64,000 bases of DNA from Chitinophagales bacterium (GCA_947452995.1 CANGEV010000001.1:62001-126000); one strand, 5' to 3'; numbered from the stretch's first letter, positions 30,330 through 39,884 are shown. Numbers and translations are program-made. Notes: generated from the sequence alone by a model not told the origin.

Positions 30330-31327
30330 TGAAAATAAAAGTAGGTATAATTGGCCTAGGACATATTGGTAATAGACATTTCGATATTCTTACTGAATTA
30401 GAAAAGCAATATAAAATTGTCGCGGTATGTGATTCAAATGCAATGAATCTTCGAAATATTGACAAACGTATTGCGATTTATAAAGATTACAAAGAACTAC
30501 TTTCTAGTAAAATTGATTTAGTTCATATTTGTACTCCGCATCATCTACATGCAGAAATGGCGATTGAAGCCTTATCTAAAGGAAAGCATGTACTTGTAGA
30601 AAAACCAATGTGCTTAAGTTCTGAGGAGGCTAAATCCATGATCAATGCTTCGAAAAAATACAAGCGTAAATTACTCGTTGTAAAGCAAAACAGATTTAAT
30701 GAACCTGTGGTAAAGGTCCAGGAATTAATCGAAAAGGGGAAATTGGGTAAAATTTACGATGTGCAATGTAATGTATGGTGGAACCGTAATGAAAAATACT
30801 ACCTACAAAGTGAATGGAGAGGTAAAAAGAAAACTGAAGGCGGAGCCTTATTTACGCAAGCCAGTCATTTTATCGATCTTTTAGTTTGGTGGTTCGGCCC
30901 CATTGAAAAAGCGAAGACTATGATAGCTACAAAGGCTCACAAAATTCAAATTGAAGACTGCGGTCATGCAGCAGTACAATTCAAGTCAGGAGTGATTGGA
31001 AGCATCAATTGGAATAATAATTTATTCGACAAAAACTACGAAGGAAGTGTTACAATCATTGCAGAGAAAGGTACAGTTAAAATCGGAGGAGCCTACCTTA
31101 ATGAAATTGAATATTGGAATGTAAAAGGCGTTAAAACGCCTTTAATAAATTCACAGATTCAACCAAATCTATATAAAGGCAATTATCAAGGGAGTGGTAG
31201 CAACCATTCACATGTTTTCCTGGCTGTCGCAAAATCATTGCATAAACAAACAAGTAATAATTTAGTCGAAGGAATAGAAGCAAAAGAAGGTATAGATAGT
31301 ATCGTAAGAATCTACGAATCTATTTAA
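30329..31327 (+). CDS. Gfo/Idh/MocA-family oxidoreductase, probably sugar-nucleotide related
   Basis: A 332-residue protein: N-terminal Rossmann fold (GLGHIGNRH), CTPHHLHAEMA and EKPM in the usual places, then the C-terminal alpha/beta domain with GGALFTQASHFIDLLVWWFG. The VKQNRFNEPV and CNVWWNRNEKYY segments are seen in members from polysaccharide clusters. Coupling to rfbD by a TAATG overlap supports a role in envelope sugar metabolism. It would oxidise or reduce a ring hydroxyl with NAD(P); substrate unknown. Its stop shares TTAA with the convergent amidohydrolase stop. Confidence 0.82.
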   Translation: MKIKVGIIGLGHIGNRHFDILTELEKQYKIVAVCDSNAMNLRNIDKRIAIYKDYKELLSSKIDLVHICTPHHLHAEMAIEALSKGKHVLVEKPMCLSSEEAKSMINASKKYKRKLLVVKQNRFNEPVVKVQELIEKGKLGKIYDVQCNVWWNRNEKYYLQSEWRGKKKTEGGALFTQASHFIDLLVWWFGPIEKAKTMIATKAHKIQIEDCGHAAVQFKSGVIGSINWNNNLFDKNYEGSVTIIAEKGTVKIGGAYLNEIEYWNVKGVKTPLINSQIQPNLYKGNYQGSGSNHSHVFLAVAKSLHKQTSNNLVEGIEAKEGIDSIVRIYESI

Positions 31328-34300
31328 TGTGTCTCTTCTTCTCCTCCACAGGAATAATAAATCGATTCACCACTCGCGCTTGCGTTAGTGATTGGTTCAC
31401 CTGCCGTTTTCGCATCTTGCATGAGCTGCCATAAACGTTGCTTATCTCGTTTTATAAATTCACTTTTTTGATTTGCATCTTGCAAGCTATAATAACAAAT
31501 TCCATCAACATACGTTGCTGTAGCAACAGCATAAATACTTAAAGGCGAATTGGTCCAAATAACGAAATCAGCATCTTTGCCTTCCTCCAAAGCACCTACA
31601 TACTGATCAACATGCAACATTTTAGCAGGATTTAAGGTACACATTTTCATAGCATCCAACTCATTCACGCCACCATACTTGACAGATTTCGCAGCTTCTT
31701 GATTTAATCGCCGACCCATTTCTGCATCATCACTATTTATACCGACAGGGATATTCCAACGACTCATCAAACTAGCATTTTGTGGAATAGCTTCCATTAC
31801 TTCAAATTTATAAGCCCACCAATCAGAAAAGGTAGAAGCTCCACTCACACCATGTTTAGCCATTTTATCAGCCACTTTATACCCTTCCAAAATATGCGTG
31901 AATGTATTTACTTTAAAACCGAATGTATCTGCCACATGCATTAACATATTGATTTCACTTTGCACATAACTATGGCATGTAATAAATCTTTGGTGCTGCA
32001 TAATTTCAACCAAGGCTTCTAACTCTAAATCAGTATGAAAGGTGCCAGGTGCAGCCTTTGCTTTCTTTTGCTTATAAACAGAGGCGCGACTGAATGCGTC
32101 CATCAAAACTTGCTCAACGCCCATTCTAGTTTGAGGAAAACGTGTAACTGCATTTTCTCCCCAATTCGCTTGCTTGACATTTTCACCTAAAGCAAACTTA
32201 ATGAAGCCTGGTGCGTTCCTAAATTTCATTTCCTCTGGACTAACCCCCCATCTTAGCTTTATAAGTTGTGTTTGACCGCCAATTGGATTGGCAGAACCAT
32301 GTAATATATGAGAGGTGGTCACACCGCCAGATAATTGACGATAAATATTAATATCATCATTATTAATAACATCCCCTAAACGCACTTCACTGGTAACAGA
32401 TTGAGTTCCTTCATTTACGTCACCACTTGCTGCTATATGAGAATGTTCATCTATTATACCTGGAGAAATATACATACCTCCGAAATCCGCTGATTTAACA
32501 GAATCTGGAAAACTTAAATTCGCTCCAATCTTATAAATTTTACCATTGCAAATCCATAGATCAGCCTTCACATTTCCTTGCGTTGTATTTGTACATAGCG
32601 TAGCATTTTTAAAAACGAAATTCACAGGCTTAGGCGCTTTTACATTTCCAAAAGGATTAAATGGAAAACGAAGCTCCGGCAATTCAGGGATCATTACATT
32701 TTTTTTCACCTGTGCTGAATCATCCTTACGCTCAAGTGTGGCAGTCCATGATTTTAATGTCATATCAATCGGACTTAAGAAAACGCCTTCTAATCCGCTC
32801 GCTGAAATTTCACCTATTAATTGCAATTCAATTATAGAATCCTTAGGAGAGACTTCATTTAGGTAATACTTTTTAGGATAATTAAGGTTAATTCTTACCT
32901 GTTGCCTATTGACAGCCACATTAACTTTAAGTTTATTCTTTGGGTCTGTTGCATTCACTAAACTCCATTCATAATCATTTAAAGTACCTTTACAAATGAG
33001 GTGAAAAGGAAAATTCAATGATTCAGTTTTTAAGGTATAATCTCCTCTTAAATCAAGTGCATAATTTTCTTTCAAAATGAATGGATTACCTTCAATCCAA
33101 TTTTGCATAATTGTAGTCTTTTCTTCAAATAACGGACCATTACATAAAATAAAATTAGCATGCTTTCCAATTTCAATACTTCCGTATTCTTTTTGAATGC
33201 CTAACCATCTTGCTGGTTTTATGGTTAAGGCTTCAAGAGTTAATTTAGGGTCCAAACCATATTTAACAGACTTCCGAAGGTTCTTTAAAAATTCATCCGC
33301 ATTTTTACAACCAGCAGCAGTTAAAACAAAATCGATTTTATTATCAGCGAGATATCGAAGGTTATAAGGTGCGCATTCCCAGGCTTTCATTTCCGACCAA
33401 GAAACGTGCTGCGCATCTAATGGATTATTGGCTATAATTGCTTTAGGGAAGGTCAAAGGAACTATTAAATGTAGGTTATTACCCACATAATCCTTTAAAT
33501 GTTTGAAGTCGTTGCCATTCGTTTTTATCCAAAAAACCTGATTAAATTCTTTTGATAATTGAAATGCGCGTAAGACATTGAGCGGATCTTCGCTTTGAAA
33601 TAGAACCGGTAATTTACTCGAACGTTGATAAGCTTCCACTGATAAATTCTTTTCAGGAATGCCTGTTTGACCGTCATAATACAACTGACGCAAAAGAGCG
33701 ATACTCCCCATCAAGGAAGATGGATAATCTTGGGAACTAGAACCTTTGCTAAATGAAAAACAGCTAGTCACATTAGTTTTCATCAAAGAAAGTTGATCCC
33801 CATTATCTGCATAATTAACTAAACAAGAGGTGCCGCGAGCAATCCCATCTGTTTGATGTACTAAGGCAATACCGAAGCCGAAAGCCCTATTGGATGCGGC
33901 TTGAGTATTATCTTGCGAAAAAATTAATGACGCATCTGTTTCTGGGTGCACAGCTTGATTCCAATAATATGCTCCTTTTTTCTTCGACAAATTTTGTTCC
34001 CCAGCACCACTTTTATCAATACGAGCCAATTTAGCCACCCCATAATCACTGTATAGATCAATAAAGGAAGGATACATATAAAGTCCTTTGCAATAGACAC
34101 TTTGAGCCGCAGCATATTCTGCATTATTCAACATTCCAGCTGTCTTGTTATCAGCAATGGCAACAATAATTCCTTTTTTTACAATAACAGTGGCATCCAT
34201 TTTAATGACGCCATCAGTACCATAATATACATTGACATGTTCTAATTTATAGATATTACCTCGCTCATCCTGCGTACCATTCACCGGCCGATTTATAGGC

Positions 34301-34359
34301 TGAGCCATAGATGCTACTACGAAAAGAAAAGTCAAAAGAAAAGATGCTAACAATTTCAT
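31324..34359 (-). CDS. Secreted two-domain amidohydrolase, N-terminal domain degenerate
   Basis: A 1,011-residue protein with a signal peptide (about 1-19). The first amidohydrolase-like domain (about 25-425) has YPSFIDLYSDYG where active enzymes have HxH, so its metal site looks lost. The second (about 595-990) is intact: H639/H641 in DEHSHIA, ITCHSY, FTHILEGYK and GINSDDAEMG. Both end with the composite-fold strand motif IGKHANFIL or EGKDADFVIW. It is exported; the best general label is imidazolonepropionase-like or adenine-deaminase-like hydrolase, and its substrate is unknown. A TATTTTTG element ends 4 nt before the ATG. It overlaps the upstream convergent gene by 4 nt. Confidence 0.85.
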   Translation of the reverse strand: MKLLASFLLTFLFVVASMAQPINRPVNGTQDERGNIYKLEHVNVYYGTDGVIKMDATVIVKKGIIVAIADNKTAGMLNNAEYAAAQSVYCKGLYMYPSFIDLYSDYGVAKLARIDKSGAGEQNLSKKKGAYYWNQAVHPETDASLIFSQDNTQAASNRAFGFGIALVHQTDGIARGTSCLVNYADNGDQLSLMKTNVTSCFSFSKGSSSQDYPSSLMGSIALLRQLYYDGQTGIPEKNLSVEAYQRSSKLPVLFQSEDPLNVLRAFQLSKEFNQVFWIKTNGNDFKHLKDYVGNNLHLIVPLTFPKAIIANNPLDAQHVSWSEMKAWECAPYNLRYLADNKIDFVLTAAGCKNADEFLKNLRKSVKYGLDPKLTLEALTIKPARWLGIQKEYGSIEIGKHANFILCNGPLFEEKTTIMQNWIEGNPFILKENYALDLRGDYTLKTESLNFPFHLICKGTLNDYEWSLVNATDPKNKLKVNVAVNRQQVRINLNYPKKYYLNEVSPKDSIIELQLIGEISASGLEGVFLSPIDMTLKSWTATLERKDDSAQVKKNVMIPELPELRFPFNPFGNVKAPKPVNFVFKNATLCTNTTQGNVKADLWICNGKIYKIGANLSFPDSVKSADFGGMYISPGIIDEHSHIAASGDVNEGTQSVTSEVRLGDVINNDDINIYRQLSGGVTTSHILHGSANPIGGQTQLIKLRWGVSPEEMKFRNAPGFIKFALGENVKQANWGENAVTRFPQTRMGVEQVLMDAFSRASVYKQKKAKAAPGTFHTDLELEALVEIMQHQRFITCHSYVQSEINMLMHVADTFGFKVNTFTHILEGYKVADKMAKHGVSGASTFSDWWAYKFEVMEAIPQNASLMSRWNIPVGINSDDAEMGRRLNQEAAKSVKYGGVNELDAMKMCTLNPAKMLHVDQYVGALEEGKDADFVIWTNSPLSIYAVATATYVDGICYYSLQDANQKSEFIKRDKQRLWQLMQDAKTAGEPITNASASGESIYYSCGGEEETH

Positions 34360-34363
34360 TATA

Positions 34364-34371
34364 CAAAAATA
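34364..34371 (-). promoter_or_regulatory. -7 element of the amidohydrolase gene
   Basis: The minus strand reads TATTTTTG, then TATA, then ATG: only 4 nt between the element and the start codon. Confidence 0.45.
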
Positions 34372-34425
34372 AAGTTTCAGCTTTTAAGATAGAATAAATT
34401 AGCTAAAAAGCGTAATTTTAACATA

Positions 34426-35040
34426 ATGAAATCGGGTATTATTTTGATTGGAATGGGTGGTCATTCTTTCGTTGTTACGGAAGCGATTCTTCAGTGTAAA
34501 AAAAATATAGTTGGTTATATGGACCAACACAAAAAAAACATAAACCCATTCTCATTAGTTTACTTAGGTTCAGAACAAAACAATTTACTGTTTGAAGAAT
34601 TACGAGCCAATACCTTTCATTTATCTATAGGTGATAATAGCTTGCGTAAAAAAATTGCATTGCAACTAAATAATCATGAAATCAGCTTCAGTTCAGTCAT
34701 TCATCCATCAAGTATCGTTGCATCCAACGCAATAATAGGTTTTGGAAGCTTTTGTTCTGCCAATTCTGTAATCCAGCCCTTGGCCCAAATTGGCCATCAT
34801 TGTATTATTAATACCGGGGCGATAATAGAACATGAATGTGTAATTGGAGATTTTTCGCACATTGCTCCAGGAGCCGTGTTGTGTGGGAATGTACAAATTG
34901 GAGAAGGAACTTTGGTGGGGGCAAGAACAGTAATACGACCAGGAATTCATATCGGTAAAAACTGTGTTATCGGTGCAGGATCTGTTGTCGTGAAAGATAT
35001 TCCAGACAATAGTATGGTATATGGAAATCCTGCTAAATAG
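34426..35040 (+). CDS. NeuD/PglD-type sugar acetyltransferase
   Basis: A 204-residue protein with an N-terminal nucleotide-sugar-binding Rossmann-like part (IILIGMGGHSFVVTEAI, residues about 5-20) and a C-terminal left-handed beta-helix (about 90-200). H136 in INTGAIIEHECVIGD occupies the position of the catalytic base of PglD-type enzymes; the end VYGNPAK is standard. These enzymes N-acetylate UDP-4-amino sugars or sialic/legionaminic-type precursors. It is 7 nt upstream of a CBS-nucleotidyltransferase, so the two probably serve one glycan precursor pathway. No sialic-acid synthase (NeuB type) is nearby. Confidence 0.85.
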   Translation: MKSGIILIGMGGHSFVVTEAILQCKKNIVGYMDQHKKNINPFSLVYLGSEQNNLLFEELRANTFHLSIGDNSLRKKIALQLNNHEISFSSVIHPSSIVASNAIIGFGSFCSANSVIQPLAQIGHHCIINTGAIIEHECVIGDFSHIAPGAVLCGNVQIGEGTLVGARTVIRPGIHIGKNCVIGAGSVVVKDIPDNSMVYGNPAK

Positions 35041-35047
35041 AAATTAA

Positions 35048-36103
35048 ATGAAACACTTGAATTCGCTTATATCTCATAAAAGCAGCATAAAAGAGGCTTT
35101 AGCTAAATTTAATCAATTAGCTCCAGAAGCCTTAGCGCAAACTACCTTATTTGTATTTGGCGCAAAAAAAAATATTGTAGGCGTAGTCACTGAAGGTGAT
35201 ATCCGTCGAGCAATGCTTGCAGGTATCAATCTAGAAGAAAGTATTGAAAATGCGATGAATAAGCAGTTTCAATATTTTGACGAGAAGAATTATTGCGAAG
35301 AAAAGCTTGAACAATTCAAGAAGAAAAAAATACGTTTTATCCCCTATCTTTTGAAGGATAAAACACTAGGTCATATAATCGACTTAAATGATTTACATGC
35401 CGTTTTACCTATCGAAGCCGTAATAATGGCTGGTGGTAAGGGAGAACGTCTTCGTCCACTAACCTTAGACATGCCTAAACCAATGTTAAAGGTAGGTTCA
35501 AAACCAATTTTAGAACACACTATTACAAGACTTAAAAAATTCGGTGTTTCTAAATTTCATTTGAGTGTGAATTATCAAAAGGAGAAGATTCAATCTTATT
35601 TTGAAGACGGTAAAAATTATGGCTGCTCTATTCATTATTTAATAGAAAAGGAACCTTTAGGCACAATCGGCAGTGTAGGTCTAGCAAAAAACATTAAATC
35701 GGACTATCTTTTAGTTATGAATGGTGACTTACTCACCAATATCGATTTTAAAGCGTTTCATCAAATGGCCTTAAAGTCTAAAGCTGCCATTTGTATTGCA
35801 ACAATAGAACATTATGTAGATATTCCCTATGCCGTATTAGAGCAAACAGGCCATAAAGTTAAAGGCTTGATGGAAAAACCCAAAATGGCCTACCCCGTTA
35901 ATGCAGGTATATACATGATACGTAAGGACCTTTTAAAATGGATTCCGTCAAAAAAGGTATTTCATGCTACAGACCTTATACAAACGGCTCTTGACAAAGG
36001 AGAGAAGGTACATTCCTTCCCTATTAACGGGTATTGGACAGATATTGGCCGCTTAGAGGATTACCATAAAGTACAGCTTGATATTCTGCATTTAAATTGG
36101 TAA
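35048..36103 (+). CDS. CBS-domain sugar-1-phosphate nucleotidyltransferase
   Basis: A 351-residue fusion. Residues about 1-118 are a CBS pair (VFGAKKNIVGVVTEGDIRRAML, IRFIPYLLKDKTLGHI); residues about 122-350 are a nucleotidyltransferase with MAGGKGERLRPLT.DMPKPML, the sugar-binding FHLSVNYQ, GDLL and NGYWTDIGRLEDY. This layout is that of PtmE-type glucosamine-1-phosphate guanylyltransferase of the Campylobacter legionaminic pathway and of similar NDP-sugar pyrophosphorylases. GDP versus other nucleotide is not certain. CBS domains would let adenylate ligands control activity. Coupled to the NeuD-like gene. Confidence 0.82.
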   Translation: MKHLNSLISHKSSIKEALAKFNQLAPEALAQTTLFVFGAKKNIVGVVTEGDIRRAMLAGINLEESIENAMNKQFQYFDEKNYCEEKLEQFKKKKIRFIPYLLKDKTLGHIIDLNDLHAVLPIEAVIMAGGKGERLRPLTLDMPKPMLKVGSKPILEHTITRLKKFGVSKFHLSVNYQKEKIQSYFEDGKNYGCSIHYLIEKEPLGTIGSVGLAKNIKSDYLLVMNGDLLTNIDFKAFHQMALKSKAAICIATIEHYVDIPYAVLEQTGHKVKGLMEKPKMAYPVNAGIYMIRKDLLKWIPSKKVFHATDLIQTALDKGEKVHSFPINGYWTDIGRLEDYHKVQLDILHLNW

Positions 36104-36123
36104 GCATTTCATAATGGTAAATC

Positions 36124-36154
36124 TTGATTTTTAGGGCTTTTATGTTTATATTTG
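36124..36154 (+). promoter_or_regulatory. Promoter of the T9SS cargo gene 36176-38587
   Basis: TTG (36124-36126), 20 nt spacer, TATATTTG (36147-36154): full -33/-7 architecture, 21 nt before the ATG. Confidence 0.7.
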
Positions 36155-36175
36155 TTCTCCTAAAAAACGGATTTC

Positions 36176-38587
36176 ATGAAAAAATTTGCCTTAGCTCTCT
36201 TTATAGGGCTTTTGTCAATTACTATGGGTGCTAAATCCCAAGTAATCACAGCTATTGACTCAGTTCAATACATCAATTCAAATGACCTATCTATTGGAAA
36301 CGATTTATCCTATCACAATGGTGACACTGTTTGGATACAAGGTGTATGTACCTTTCAACCGTGTTTGTATGCTCAATCAGGAAGCACAGGCTATCCTCAA
36401 CGTGTAGCTAGTTTCTTGCAAAATCCAAGCAGCACTGCATTTGGTGGTATTCAAGTTTTTATTGATCCTGCAGCAATTGGAATGACGAATGCGAGCGATT
36501 CAGTTCATGCTTTGGATAACTATACAAACTTTGTAAATAATTTCCAGCCAGGTACTTTAGTTAAGTGTAAAGGGATTGTTTCAAATTTCAGCGGAAACAC
36601 TCAGTTTTTACTAATTAAAACACCTTCTGTAGCATTAGGAGCAGCGGCAATGCCTTCTCCAATTGTTATAACTGTAGATTCACTATCAAAATTAAATACG
36701 CAAACTGCGTCGCAAACGATTCAGTATTTGTCGGGTGAAAAATATGAAGGAATGTATGTTCAAATCAATAATCCAATTGTAACGAACGTTAGCACAACAA
36801 CTGCTAATCGTTATCGCTGGTCAATCACTGATGGTGCAGGTAACATTATTTCTATTCAAGACAACCTATCCGGTAATTTCACGAATACTAATTACGACCA
36901 ATTCTGCACAACTGGTGGAGCTAGTTATACGCCAAATGCATATACAGGTTATCCAAATGGTACAGCATTAAGTTATGTACGTGGAATTCTTGTACAGAAC
37001 ACTAATACAACTACGGGCGAAAAATATTATTCATTGGCACCTGTGTTATTATCAGATGTGGGAGGTCCAACATTTGCTCCTCCAGTTATTTCTAATGTTC
37101 ATATCAATCCTTTCTGCCCAACCTCAACACAAAGTGTGAATGTCTATGCAGACGCAACAGATGATTCTTCTGTAGTTTCTGTAAAAGTTCATTATGCATT
37201 CGGTCTAAGCAATAACACTTTCACAGCTGTAAATGCTACTTTGAGCGCTGGATCAACTTATGTTGGTGTAATTCCTGCAACAACTACTGATAGCACATGG
37301 GTTAAATATTATATCGAAGCTGTAGATAATGGCGGACACTCTAAATTTTATCCGGATGCAGTTGCAACAAACTCTTATTACCTAGCTATTGATAAAGGAA
37401 TTAATTCAATTGCGGCTATACAAGGACGTACATTTACTAGCGGTTCTTCTATCTATGTAAACGACTCATTAACTGGTTTAAGTATTGAAGGTGTAGTGAC
37501 ATCGAGTTCTCAAACCGACGATTTAGGCTTGGTTGCGATTCAAGATGGCACAAACTTGTATAGTGGTATTTTTATCGCAGGTGGCAATGTAAGTAATTTA
37601 CACCGTGGCGAACGCATTCGTATTAGTTCTGCCAAAGTTGTAGAAAGTTTCTATGTAACTACACTTAATAACCCAAGCTTCACAATTCTTTCGAGTGGCA
37701 ATACATTGCCGGCTCCGATTACAAATTTCCCGATTGATTCATTTATTGCTAACCGTCACCCAATCGCTGAACCTTATGAAGCAATGCTATTGGGCGTTAC
37801 TAACGTAGCAGTTATAGACACAAACCCAGATTTTTCTGCAGGTAAAAATTATGGTGAATTTAGTGTTCATCCAAGTTCTTCAGCAGCAAAAGGTTTGCGT
37901 TGCGATGATCAATCAAATGATATTTGGTTTGGATTTAATACAGATTCAGTTGCAATTGGACAAAACCTTTGTTTTGTGAATGGCATCTGCACCTACTCTT
38001 TTGGTAACTGGAAATTATTACCTCGTAACTTAAGTGATATCTGCGGATTTACAACTAATTACAGTAAGCAAATCACTAATTTCAGTATCAACTCAATTCC
38101 TGCCTTTATTAACCAAAGTGCGAAAACGATCGCAATTACGTTGGCTACAGGAACAAATGTTACCGCACTAAGTCCTGCAGTTAATTTCTTAGGTCAAACT
38201 CTTTCTCCAAATAGTGGTGTAGCTACTGATTTCACAAACCCAGTAAATTATGTGGTTACTGCAGCCGATAACACTACAGTTACCTACGTTGTAACAGTAA
38301 CAGTATTAAGTGGTATTGAAGAAATTGGCTTAAATTCAGTTTCATTATACCCTAACCCAAGTACAAGTCAAATGAATATTCAATTGAATGCAGCACAAAG
38401 TAATGCACTTCAATTGGAAGTTGTAAATAGCCTTGGACAAGTAGTATATAACAACAAAACACGTGTGAGTGCTGGTAACAACCAGTACACATTAGATGTA
38501 ACTAATTATAAAAATGGTGCTTACTATTTACAAATTAGTGCTTCGAATGGTATGAAGTCGACACATCGCTTCACGGTAGCGCACTAA
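36176..38587 (+). CDS. Secreted T9SS cargo protein with type A C-terminal sorting domain
   Basis: An 803-residue exported protein: signal peptide about 1-22. Three long beta-rich regions follow, including an OB-fold/DUF5689-like part near 400-500 (GLSIEGVVTSSSQTDDLGLVAIQDG) and a cell-surface Ig-like repeat near 650-710 (FSINSIPAFINQSAKTIAITL). The C-terminal sorting domain covers about 720-803 (GLNSVSLYPNPSTSQMNI, NGAYYLQISASNGMKSTHRFTV). That domain directs export through the type IX system and attachment or release by the sortase. No catalytic motif was recognised; an adhesive or binding role is possible. Asn, Thr and Ser are abundant, as in many surface proteins. A strong promoter precedes it and a terminator follows. 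Confidence 0.82.
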   Translation: MKKFALALFIGLLSITMGAKSQVITAIDSVQYINSNDLSIGNDLSYHNGDTVWIQGVCTFQPCLYAQSGSTGYPQRVASFLQNPSSTAFGGIQVFIDPAAIGMTNASDSVHALDNYTNFVNNFQPGTLVKCKGIVSNFSGNTQFLLIKTPSVALGAAAMPSPIVITVDSLSKLNTQTASQTIQYLSGEKYEGMYVQINNPIVTNVSTTTANRYRWSITDGAGNIISIQDNLSGNFTNTNYDQFCTTGGASYTPNAYTGYPNGTALSYVRGILVQNTNTTTGEKYYSLAPVLLSDVGGPTFAPPVISNVHINPFCPTSTQSVNVYADATDDSSVVSVKVHYAFGLSNNTFTAVNATLSAGSTYVGVIPATTTDSTWVKYYIEAVDNGGHSKFYPDAVATNSYYLAIDKGINSIAAIQGRTFTSGSSIYVNDSLTGLSIEGVVTSSSQTDDLGLVAIQDGTNLYSGIFIAGGNVSNLHRGERIRISSAKVVESFYVTTLNNPSFTILSSGNTLPAPITNFPIDSFIANRHPIAEPYEAMLLGVTNVAVIDTNPDFSAGKNYGEFSVHPSSSAAKGLRCDDQSNDIWFGFNTDSVAIGQNLCFVNGICTYSFGNWKLLPRNLSDICGFTTNYSKQITNFSINSIPAFINQSAKTIAITLATGTNVTALSPAVNFLGQTLSPNSGVATDFTNPVNYVVTAADNTTVTYVVTVTVLSGIEEIGLNSVSLYPNPSTSQMNIQLNAAQSNALQLEVVNSLGQVVYNNKTRVSAGNNQYTLDVTNYKNGAYYLQISASNGMKSTHRFTVAH

Positions 38588-38603
38588 AATTATTGCTAAT
38601 TAA

Positions 38604-38637
38604 TAAAAGCCCTTCTGAATATTCAGAGGGGCTTTTT
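38604..38637 (+). terminator. Intrinsic terminator after the T9SS cargo gene
   Basis: AAAAGCCC..CTGAAT/ATTCAG..GGGCTTTT hairpin with one pair of internal mismatches and a T5 tract. Confidence 0.88.
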
Positions 38638-38648
38638 ATTTAAACATA

Positions 38649-38680
38649 TTTGGGCATTAGAAGCCATTTTGATAAATTTG
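38649..38680 (+). promoter_or_regulatory. Promoter of the cysteine desulfurase, 4 nt from its ATG
   Basis: TTTG (38649-38652), 20-nt spacer, TAAATTTG (38673-38680), then CAAC and ATG. Both elements match the Bacteroidota consensus, so the mRNA is predicted to be leaderless. Confidence 0.7.
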
Positions 38681-38684
38681 CAAC

Positions 38685-39830
38685 ATGAGTACAAATACTA
38701 GAATTTACTTTGACAATGCAGCAACTACGGATATTGACCCATTGGTTGCCGAAGCAATGATACCATTAATTAAAGAAGGCTTTGGCAATCCTTCGTCTAT
38801 TTATTCTTATGGAAGAGAAATTAAATCAGTTCTGGAAGGTGCTCGTAAATCCGTCGCACAACTAATAGGCGCAAACCCTGGTGAAATTTTCTTCACCTCA
38901 GGAGGAACGGAAAGTGCAAACATGATTATTCGTCGCTCGGTTTATGACCTAGGTGTGAAACATATCATCTCTTCGCCAATTGAACATCATTGTGTTACAC
39001 ATACAGTTGAAGATATCGACCGATTAGGTCATGCAAAGGCCCATTGGGTTGCACTTTTAGAAGATGGCTCGATTGACCTTGTCGACTTAGAAAACAAATT
39101 AAAAGGATTAAAGGGTGAAAAGACCATTGTAACTTTAATGCATGCCAATAATGAAATTGGCAATTTATTAGATATTGAAAAAGTAGGCGCTTTAGTTCAT
39201 TCTTATGATGCGCTTTTTCACTCCGACACTGTACAAACAATTGCGCATTACAAGTTTAATTTAAAAGAAATGCCTGTGGATTTTATCACAGGATCTGGAC
39301 ATAAATTTCATGGCCCCAAAGGTGTTGGAATTGTTTATATAAGTGATAAGGTGAAAATCAATCCTTTCATTACAGGAGGCGGGCAAGAACGCAATATGCG
39401 CGCTGGTACAGAGAATGTTTACGGAATCGTGGGCTTCGCAAAAGCAATGGAAATTGCATATGCAAAATTTGAAGAAGAGAAAGCCCATATTGTTTCAATA
39501 AAAGAATATATGCGTGATCAATTGAAGCAAAATTTTCCAGAAATAAGCTTTAATGGTAATCAAGGTGAATGGTCGCTATATACCGTATTAAGTACAGCTT
39601 TTCCTAAAAATGAAAAAAGTGAAATGCTACTCTATACGTTAGATATGGCCGGTATTTGTGTAAGTGGTGGCTCTGCTTGCAGCAGTGGAGCTTCAGCAGG
39701 AAGTCATGTGATACAGGCCTTGTACAAAGGACAAGCAAATCAAAGCACAATTCGTTTTTCATTTTCTAAAAACAACACGAAGGAACAGGTGGATATTGTG
39801 ATTACCAAACTAAAAGAATTGTTAGCATAA
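38685..39830 (+). CDS. Cysteine desulfurase (NifS/IscS family)
   Basis: A 381-residue class V PLP enzyme: YFDNAATT at the N-terminus, SGGTESAN, HANNEIGN, PLP lysine K207 in GSGHKFHGPKG, and catalytic C332 in SGGSACSSG with the flexible loop around it. It mobilises sulfur from cysteine as persulfide for Fe-S clusters or tRNA thiolation. No iscU, sufB or tRNA thiolase is adjacent, so the acceptor is unknown. It is monocistronic, between a terminator-bounded cargo gene and a convergent terminator. Confidence 0.93.
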   Translation: MSTNTRIYFDNAATTDIDPLVAEAMIPLIKEGFGNPSSIYSYGREIKSVLEGARKSVAQLIGANPGEIFFTSGGTESANMIIRRSVYDLGVKHIISSPIEHHCVTHTVEDIDRLGHAKAHWVALLEDGSIDLVDLENKLKGLKGEKTIVTLMHANNEIGNLLDIEKVGALVHSYDALFHSDTVQTIAHYKFNLKEMPVDFITGSGHKFHGPKGVGIVYISDKVKINPFITGGGQERNMRAGTENVYGIVGFAKAMEIAYAKFEEEKAHIVSIKEYMRDQLKQNFPEISFNGNQGEWSLYTVLSTAFPKNEKSEMLLYTLDMAGICVSGGSACSSGASAGSHVIQALYKGQANQSTIRFSFSKNNTKEQVDIVITKLKELLA

Positions 39831-39850
39831 GAATCAAAAGCCAAGTCAAT

Positions 39851-39884
39851 AAAAAAAGGGATAACTTTTGTTATCCCTTTTTTT
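39851..39884. terminator. Bidirectional terminator between cysteine desulfurase and carboxylase genes
   Basis: A7-GGGATAAC / GTTATCCC-T7 perfect hairpin with a TTTT loop in the convergent gap. Confidence 0.95.
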
